A program made the translations under genes and the position numbers. Below the pieces are notes generated by a model. That model did no database searches. It was not told where the DNA came from and worked only from the letters and a program-made list of their open reading frames with translations. Shown here one piece after another: positions 30,887 through 35,000 of a stretch of 35,000 nt of DNA; position 1 is the first letter of the stretch, and every line of letters starts with the position of its first letter. Source of the stretch: Phenylobacterium sp. Lineage in GTDB: Bacteria; Pseudomonadota; Alphaproteobacteria; Caulobacterales; Caulobacteraceae. The stretch covers positions 1 to 35,000 of the forward strand of contig NZ_JAPSKZ010000016.1 in the NCBI RefSeq assembly GCF_031181185.1, in the 5' to 3' direction.

Positions 30887-31993
30887 ATGCCGGGGCTGCC
30901 GAAGAAGCGTGTGGTGACATTGGCCGCCGGCGGGGCCGCGGCGCTGGCCGTCGCGATCGGCGGCGGGGTCTGGTGGATCGACAAGCAGCGGTACGAGACC
31001 ACGGACAACGCCTTCGTCCAGGCCGACACCGTCACCATCGCCCCTCTGGTGGACGGCTACGTGGCCGAGGTGCTGGTGGGCGACAACGAACCGGTTCGCC
31101 CAGGCCAGGTCCTGGTCCGGATCGACCCCGCGACGATCAAGGCGCGGCTCGCCCAGGCCGAGGCGAACGCCCAGGCGCTCGAGGCCGCCGTCCAGCAGGT
31201 GGACGACAAGGTCAGGCTCGAGCAGGCGATGATCGCCCAGAAGGCCGCGGCCGTGAACGCCGCTCGCGCCGAGGCCGGCCTCGCCGCCGCCGAGCTCAAC
31301 CGCTATGGCCAGCTCGCCCAGGCGGGCTGGGTCTCGACCCAGCGGGCCCAGTCCGCCCGCGCCGCGCAGCAGCAGGCCACCGCCGCCGTCGACCAGGCGG
31401 CCGCCGCCCTGGAGGCCGAGCGCCGCGCCGCCGCCTCGCTGGGCTCGGCCCGCGCCCAGAGCGTCGCCCAGGTCGCAGCGGCGCGCGCCGCCGTCGAGCA
31501 GGCCCGCATCGACCTCTCCCGCACCGAGGTCCGGGCGCCGACCGCCGGCGTGGTGGGCGCGAAGGGCGTCCGCGCCGGCCAGTACGTGCGGCCCGGCGTG
31601 GCGCTGATGAGCCTGGTGCCGCTGGGCGACGCCTATGTGGTCGCCAACTTCAAGGAGACTCAGGTTTCCCGCCTGCGCATCGGCCAGCCGGTGGAGATCC
31701 GCGCCGACGCCTTCGGCAAGGAGGTGATCAAGGGGCGGGTCGATTCCTTCGCCCCGGCCACGGGCGCGGAGTTCGCCCTGATCCCGGTGGAAAACGCCGT
31801 CGGCAACTTCACCAAGATCGCCCAGCGCCTGCCCGTCAAGATCGCCGTCGACCGCCGCCAGCCGCTGGCCGGCGCCCTGCGTCCCGGTCTGTCGCTCAAG
31901 GTGAAGGTCGACGTGACCGAGGACACCGGACCCAGCTTCGCGGAGGCCGGGCAGCTGCCGACCCGCTACGCCCAGCAGGGCGCCTCGCGCTAG
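30887..31993 (+). CDS. emrA: HlyD/EmrA-type membrane fusion protein
   Basis: 368 residues from the ATG at 30887 (MPGLPKKRVVTLAAGG) with AAGG upstream; the frame is open earlier but includes the operator. One N-terminal membrane helix (LAAGGAAALAVAIGGGVWW), then ETTDNAFVQADTVTIAPLVDGYVAEVLVGDNEPVRPGQ, the split lipoyl and beta-barrel start; only the core TTDNAFVQADTVTIAP is diagnostic. A long Ala/Gln-rich coiled coil runs from about 90 to 210, then DLSRTEVRAPTAGVVG and the barrel end (VVANFKETQVSRLRIGQPVEI). It acts as periplasmic adaptor between EmrB and an outer-membrane TolC-like channel, which is not encoded here. The emrB start follows after 9 bases. Confidence 0.92.
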   Translation: MPGLPKKRVVTLAAGGAAALAVAIGGGVWWIDKQRYETTDNAFVQADTVTIAPLVDGYVAEVLVGDNEPVRPGQVLVRIDPATIKARLAQAEANAQALEAAVQQVDDKVRLEQAMIAQKAAAVNAARAEAGLAAAELNRYGQLAQAGWVSTQRAQSARAAQQQATAAVDQAAAALEAERRAAASLGSARAQSVAQVAAARAAVEQARIDLSRTEVRAPTAGVVGAKGVRAGQYVRPGVALMSLVPLGDAYVVANFKETQVSRLRIGQPVEIRADAFGKEVIKGRVDSFAPATGAEFALIPVENAVGNFTKIAQRLPVKIAVDRRQPLAGALRPGLSLKVKVDVTEDTGPSFAEAGQLPTRYAQQGASR

Positions 31994-32002
31994 CCGCGCG
32001 CG

Positions 32003-33622
32003 ATGAGCGACGCCGTCCTCCATCCGGACAGCCAGGCGGCCAAGGCCGCCCACCCGATCCAGTTGGGCGCGGGCGGCGAGCACGTGGACTGGACGAAGGT
32101 CTTCCTGGGCTTTGGCGGCATGGTCATCGGCCAGTTCATGGCCATGCTGGACATCCAGATCGTCGCCAGCTCGCTCACCCAGATCCAGTCGGGCATCGGC
32201 GCCACCAGCGACGAGATCAGCTGGGTGCAGACCATCTACCTCCTGGCCGAGGTGGTGATCATGCCGCTGACCGCGTACCTGACGAAGATGTGGGGCACGC
32301 GGCCGTTCTACGTCGTGGCCTGCGTCGGCTTCGTGATCACCTCGGTGTTGGTCGGCCTCTCGTCCTCGGTCGGCATGATGATCTTCTTCCGCGCGCTGCA
32401 GGGCGTGTTCGCCGGCGCGATGATCCCGCCGATCTTCGCCACGGCCATGACCATCTTTCCGCCCGAGCGGCGGATCACCGCGAACGTCATCGTCGGCCTG
32501 ATCGTGACCCTGGCGCCCACGGTGGGCCCCACGCTGGGCGGCCACCTCACCGACCAGCTGGACTGGCGCTGGCTGTTCTTCATCAACGTGCCGGTGGGCG
32601 CCCTCGTCGTGTTCCTGGTCTGGCGCTACGCCCACTTCGACCGCGGCGACCCCAGCCTCTCGAAGGGCATCGACTGGTGGGGCCTGGGCCTCATGACCGT
32701 CTTCCTGCTGTCGATGCAGTACGTGCTGGAAGAAGGGAACAGCGAGGGCTGGTTCGAGGACGACCTGATCCTGTGGCTGGCGGTCACCGCCGTGCTGACC
32801 GGCGTCGTGTTCATCTGGCGCCAGCTCACCTACTGGCAGCCGATCGTCTCGCTGAAGCCGTTCCGCGACCGCAACTTCAGCCTGGGTATCGTGATGACCT
32901 TCATCTCCGGCGCCAGCCTGTTCGGCGGGACCTTCCTGCTGCCGATCTTCCTGGGCCAGATCCGCCAGTTCTCATCCTCGGACGTCGGCACGGTGATGCT
33001 GGTCTCGGGCCTCACCATGTTCCTGAGCGCGCCGCTGGCCGGCCGGGTGGTGCGGATGGTGGACGCGCGCATCTCGATGGTCTTCGGGTTCGCGCTCTGC
33101 GCCTGGGGCATCCAGCAGGGCGTGCGGGTCACGGACGAGTGGGGCTTCAACGAGTTCCTGGTGCTGCAGATCGTGCGCGGCGTGGGCTCGATGATCGCCA
33201 TGATCGCCGCCCAGCAGATGGCGGTCGCCAGCCTGCCGGTGACGATGATGAAGGACGCCTCCGGGCTGATTAACCTGATCCGCAACGTCGCCGGCGCTAT
33301 AGGCTTGGCCGTGCTGTCCACCATCCTCAGCCACCAGGGCGCCGTGCACTACGCCGACATCGCCGCCGCGGCCTCCAGCGCTCATGCGCCGACGGCCAGC
33401 CTGTTCGACGGCCTGACCCAGATGATGACCGAGCGGGGCATGGCCGATCCCGAGGGCGGCGCGCGCAAGGCGCTGTCGATGATGATGCACCGCCAGGCCC
33501 AGACCCTGGCCTTCGGCGACGCCTTCGGGGTGCTGGCGCTGGGCTGCTGGATCGCGGCCGTGCTGGCGCTCTTCGCCAAGGGCGGCAAGCCGATGGCTGG
33601 CGAGGCCGGAGGCGGTCACTGA
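32003..33622 (+). CDS. emrB: EmrB/QacA-type DHA2 family multidrug exporter
   Basis: 539 residues, ATG at 32003, with 14 predicted membrane helices. The DHA2 MFS signatures are present: MAMLDIQIVASSLTQIQ (motif D1), ISWVQTIYLLAEVVIMPL, TKMWGTRPFYVVACVGF (motif A region) and the antiporter motif C region VGLIVTLAPTVGPTLGG. WRWLFFINVPVG follows, as in EmrB. It would export hydrophobic drugs or uncouplers by proton antiport together with EmrA. The stop overlaps the ATG of tetR by one base (TGATG), so the repressor is made with the pump. Confidence 0.94.
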   Translation: MSDAVLHPDSQAAKAAHPIQLGAGGEHVDWTKVFLGFGGMVIGQFMAMLDIQIVASSLTQIQSGIGATSDEISWVQTIYLLAEVVIMPLTAYLTKMWGTRPFYVVACVGFVITSVLVGLSSSVGMMIFFRALQGVFAGAMIPPIFATAMTIFPPERRITANVIVGLIVTLAPTVGPTLGGHLTDQLDWRWLFFINVPVGALVVFLVWRYAHFDRGDPSLSKGIDWWGLGLMTVFLLSMQYVLEEGNSEGWFEDDLILWLAVTAVLTGVVFIWRQLTYWQPIVSLKPFRDRNFSLGIVMTFISGASLFGGTFLLPIFLGQIRQFSSSDVGTVMLVSGLTMFLSAPLAGRVVRMVDARISMVFGFALCAWGIQQGVRVTDEWGFNEFLVLQIVRGVGSMIAMIAAQQMAVASLPVTMMKDASGLINLIRNVAGAIGLAVLSTILSHQGAVHYADIAAAASSAHAPTASLFDGLTQMMTERGMADPEGGARKALSMMMHRQAQTLAFGDAFGVLALGCWIAAVLALFAKGGKPMAGEAGGGH

Positions 33623-34239
33623 TGGCCCGCGTCATCGGACAGATCGACGTCGCCAAGAGCGAGGCCATTCTGGACGCGGCCCTGGGCGTCTTCGTGGAGC
33701 GGGGCATCTCGGCGCCCATCGAGGAGATCGCCCGCCGCGCCGGCGTGTCGAAGCAGACGATCTATAACCACTACGGCTCCAAGGCCGAGCTCGTGAAGGC
33801 GCTGACGGCCCGGCGCGTCCACGAGATGGTGGCGCCACTCGAGACCGAAGAGGGCGTGGCGGACCCCGAGCAGGCCCTGAGGGGCTTCGCCCGCGTCCTG
33901 CTGGACAAGCTGCTCAGCGACCGCTCGCGCGCCTTCCTGCGGATGGCGATCCTGGGCGCCGCAGACGCGCCGGAGCTTGGCCGCGCGGTCTGGGAGGCGG
34001 GCCCGCGCACCAGCCGCCTGCGACTGGCCGAATTCCTGGACATGGAGACCAAGGCGGGCCGGGTCGCCTGCCCCGATCCGATGGAGGCCGCCGAGTTCTT
34101 CGCCGGAATGGTGATCGGCTCGTATCAGACCGCCGCCCTGCTGGGCGTCGATCGGCCGCTGAACGAGGCGGCCGTGGAACGCATCGCCTCCGAGGCCGCC
34201 CGCCGGTTCATGAAGGCCTACGCGGCCGGGGCTTCGTAA
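33622..34239 (+). CDS. TetR family regulator of the emrAB operon
   Basis: 205 residues; the ATG overlaps the emrB stop. The N-terminal HTH reads ILDAALGVFVERGISAPIEEIARRAGVSKQTIYNHYGSKAELV, cut here to the core EIARRAGVSKQTIYNHYGSK, which is a complete TetR recognition helix region. The C-terminal AefR/TetR_C-like domain (FARVLLDKLLSDRSRAFLRM) would bind the inducer, probably a pump substrate. It likely represses its own operon through the TGGAC-N6-GTCCA sites at 30782 and 30843. Its last 32 bases overlap the 3' end of the convergent second TetR gene. Confidence 0.92.
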   Translation: MARVIGQIDVAKSEAILDAALGVFVERGISAPIEEIARRAGVSKQTIYNHYGSKAELVKALTARRVHEMVAPLETEEGVADPEQALRGFARVLLDKLLSDRSRAFLRMAILGAADAPELGRAVWEAGPRTSRLRLAEFLDMETKAGRVACPDPMEAAEFFAGMVIGSYQTAALLGVDRPLNEAAVERIASEAARRFMKAYAAGAS

Positions 34240-34822
34240 GCTCGGGCCAGGCCAGCAGCGCGCCACGCGCCACCTGCATGAGGGCGTCGTAGTCCGCGCC
34301 GTCGCGCGCCTGGATCGCCATTCCGTTCTGGACGGCGACGTAGAAGCGCGCCATCGCCGCGGTATCGACCCCCTCGGCGAGGTCCCCTTCGGACACGGCG
34401 CGGTCGAAGCGGGCCTTCAGCTGGTCGAAGGAGGTTGCGCGGCGCGCCCGCATCTCTTCGGCGACGCTCGGCTCCTCGGCATCGGCGTGCAGGCCGCCCA
34501 GCACAATCATGCAGCCCCGCGGCTTGTCGGGCCGGGTGAAGCTGCGCGCGGTCCGCTCCAGGAACTGCGCCACCGCCTCCAGGGCGTTGGGCGCGTCCAT
34601 GGCCAGCCAGATGTCGCCCTCGACGTCGCCGTAGAGGTCGCAGGCCTCGCGGAACAACTGCTCCTTGCTCCCGAACGCCGCGTACAGGCTGGGCGGCGAC
34701 AGGCCCATCGCCTCGCCCAGGGCCGCCACCGAGGCGTGCTCGTAGCCCCGGGCCCAGAAGAGCTCCATCGCCCGCCGGAGGGCGGCGTCCCTGTCGAAGC
34801 TTCGCGGGCGGCCTCGCGCCAT
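34208..34822 (-). CDS. TetR/AcrR family regulator, divergent from an SDR
   Basis: 204 residues from the ATG at 34822 with GAGGT upstream (MARGRPRSFDRDAALRRAM); a longer frame to 34876 would cover the operator. The HTH has MELFWARGYEHASVAALGEAMGLSPPSLYAAFGSKEQLF, with core ALGEAMGLSPPSLYAAFGSK. The C-terminal domain includes SFTRPDKPRGCMIVLGGLHA and AMARFYVAVQNGMAIQARDG, typical of the AcrR-like group with TetR_C domain that often controls a neighbouring oxidoreductase. Two TCTGTAG-type palindromes lie between it and the SDR. Its final 32 bases overlap the convergent emrAB tetR gene. Confidence 0.92.
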   Translation of the reverse strand: MARGRPRSFDRDAALRRAMELFWARGYEHASVAALGEAMGLSPPSLYAAFGSKEQLFREACDLYGDVEGDIWLAMDAPNALEAVAQFLERTARSFTRPDKPRGCMIVLGGLHADAEEPSVAEEMRARRATSFDQLKARFDRAVSEGDLAEGVDTAAMARFYVAVQNGMAIQARDGADYDALMQVARGALLAWPELTKPRPRRPS

Positions 34823-34834
34823 CCGGACCTCAAA

Positions 34835-34854
34835 TCTGTAGCAGTCAATACATA
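34835..34854. promoter_or_regulatory. Operator site A (TCTGTAG-N6-ATACATA) at the tetR promoter
   Basis: The left arm is identical to site B and the right arm matches it at five of seven bases, with the same 6-base spacing. It covers the -10 (TATGTA on the minus strand, 34854-34849, 16 bases from TTGAGT at 34876-34871) of the second TetR gene, giving autorepression. Confidence 0.6.
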
Positions 34855-34885
34855 AACCCTTGAACGCCGGACTCAAGCCGCCACG

Positions 34886-34905
34886 TCTGTAGCGCTCACT
34901 ACAGA
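34886..34905. promoter_or_regulatory. Operator site B (TCTGTAG-N6-CTACAGA) upstream of the SDR
   Basis: A perfect 7-bp inverted repeat with centre CGCTCA, ending just before the SDR Shine-Dalgarno GGAGG at 34908-34912. The centre is 51 bases from site A, about five helical turns. TetR-family dimers typically bind such sites. Confidence 0.75.
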
Positions 34906-34917
34906 AATGGAGGCACG

Positions 34918-35000
34918 ATGATGCTCGAGAACAGGACGGCTCTGGTGACTGGCGGCAGCCGTGGGATTGGGGCGGCCATCGCCCGCCGGCTGGCGCGGGA
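34918..35000 (+). CDS. Short-chain dehydrogenase/reductase (partial, 5' end only)
   Basis: Only the first 27 codons are in the window. The ATG at 34918 follows GGAGG (34908-34912) by five bases; the next codon is also ATG and could be used. The sequence MMLENRTALVTGGSRGIGAA holds the classical SDR cofactor motif TGGSRGIG, as in FabG-like enzymes. The substrate cannot be judged. Probably controlled by the divergent TetR gene through operator B. Confidence 0.88.
   Translation, partial: MMLENRTALVTGGSRGIGAAIARRLAR

Noticed and set aside
30559..33273. Plus-strand open frame of about 900 codons across emrA and emrB
   Set aside because: It is out of frame with two well-supported genes and reads as Arg/Gly/Pro-rich shadow sequence.
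34860..34891. Promoter for the terminal SDR from TTGAAC and TCTGTA
   Set aside because: The spacing is 20 bases and the -10 match is poor; the real promoter cannot be placed by eye.
1..35000. CRISPR array, defence island or biosynthetic cluster
   Set aside because: No regularly spaced repeats, nucleases, toxin-antitoxin pairs or synthases were seen; gene content is core metabolism, transport and regulation.

Overview
The window is very GC-rich chromosomal DNA from an alphaproteobacterium. Caulobacteraceae (Phenylobacterium or Caulobacter-like) is the best fit. The pointers are a CC0125/CC1285-type lipoprotein, a 180-kDa-type NAD-glutamate dehydrogenase, the gene order rsmB-rpe-heparinase-like-purH, a DUF1674/SDHAF4-like protein, and Caulobacter-like promoter elements. 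No insertion sequence, phage gene, integrase, CRISPR array or rRNA is visible. This is mostly housekeeping core genome, very densely packed, and no stretch over 300 bases lacks a gene.

Layout. (i) 1-1400: minus-strand secreted SGNH esterase with RTX calcium repeats, cut by the window edge, with a suspicious inverted duplication in its last 200 bases. (ii) 1.5-4.2 kb: HerA/DUF853 ATPase divergent from an AI-2E-type permease, with an alphaproteobacterial SOS-box match between them. (iii) 4.45-9.3 kb: giant NAD-glutamate dehydrogenase behind a structured leader. (iv) 9.3-15.2 kb: minus-strand series of a small membrane protein, rsmB, rpe, a heparinase II/III-like gene and purH, with a ZTP riboswitch in front of purH. 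(v) 15.3-20.2 kb: SDHAF4-like gene, pyrF, marC, an SDR, and kup with a coupled small membrane protein. (vi) 20.2-23.2 kb: argG, KTSC protein, lipoprotein, GST. (vii) 23.2-26.0 kb: a three-gene overlapping operon (two paralogous small proteins and a NIPSNAP-like protein), divergent from a WYL regulator with a perfect 21-bp palindrome between them. (viii) 26.1-30.7 kb: tRNA-Gly(GCC), DUF6065, a prolyl-tRNA editing protein, a CnoX-like chaperedoxin, a LON-domain protein, Trm112-like, and a UbiH-type hydroxylase. (ix) 30.8-35 kb: an emrA-emrB-tetR efflux operon with two matching operators, then a second TetR gene divergent from an SDR with two matching operators of another sequence.

The most informative non-coding structures are: the ZTP riboswitch, with an alternative hairpin that would pair with part of the purH ribosome-binding site; three regulator/operator pairs readable from the sequence (WYL, TetR-emrAB, TetR-SDR); a hairpin placed exactly between Shine-Dalgarno and start codon of the SDHAF4-like gene; and the SOS-box match. 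The best candidate for an uncharacterised system is the WYL-controlled operon at 23.2-26.0 kb. All functional calls come from reading motifs by eye; no database search was run.
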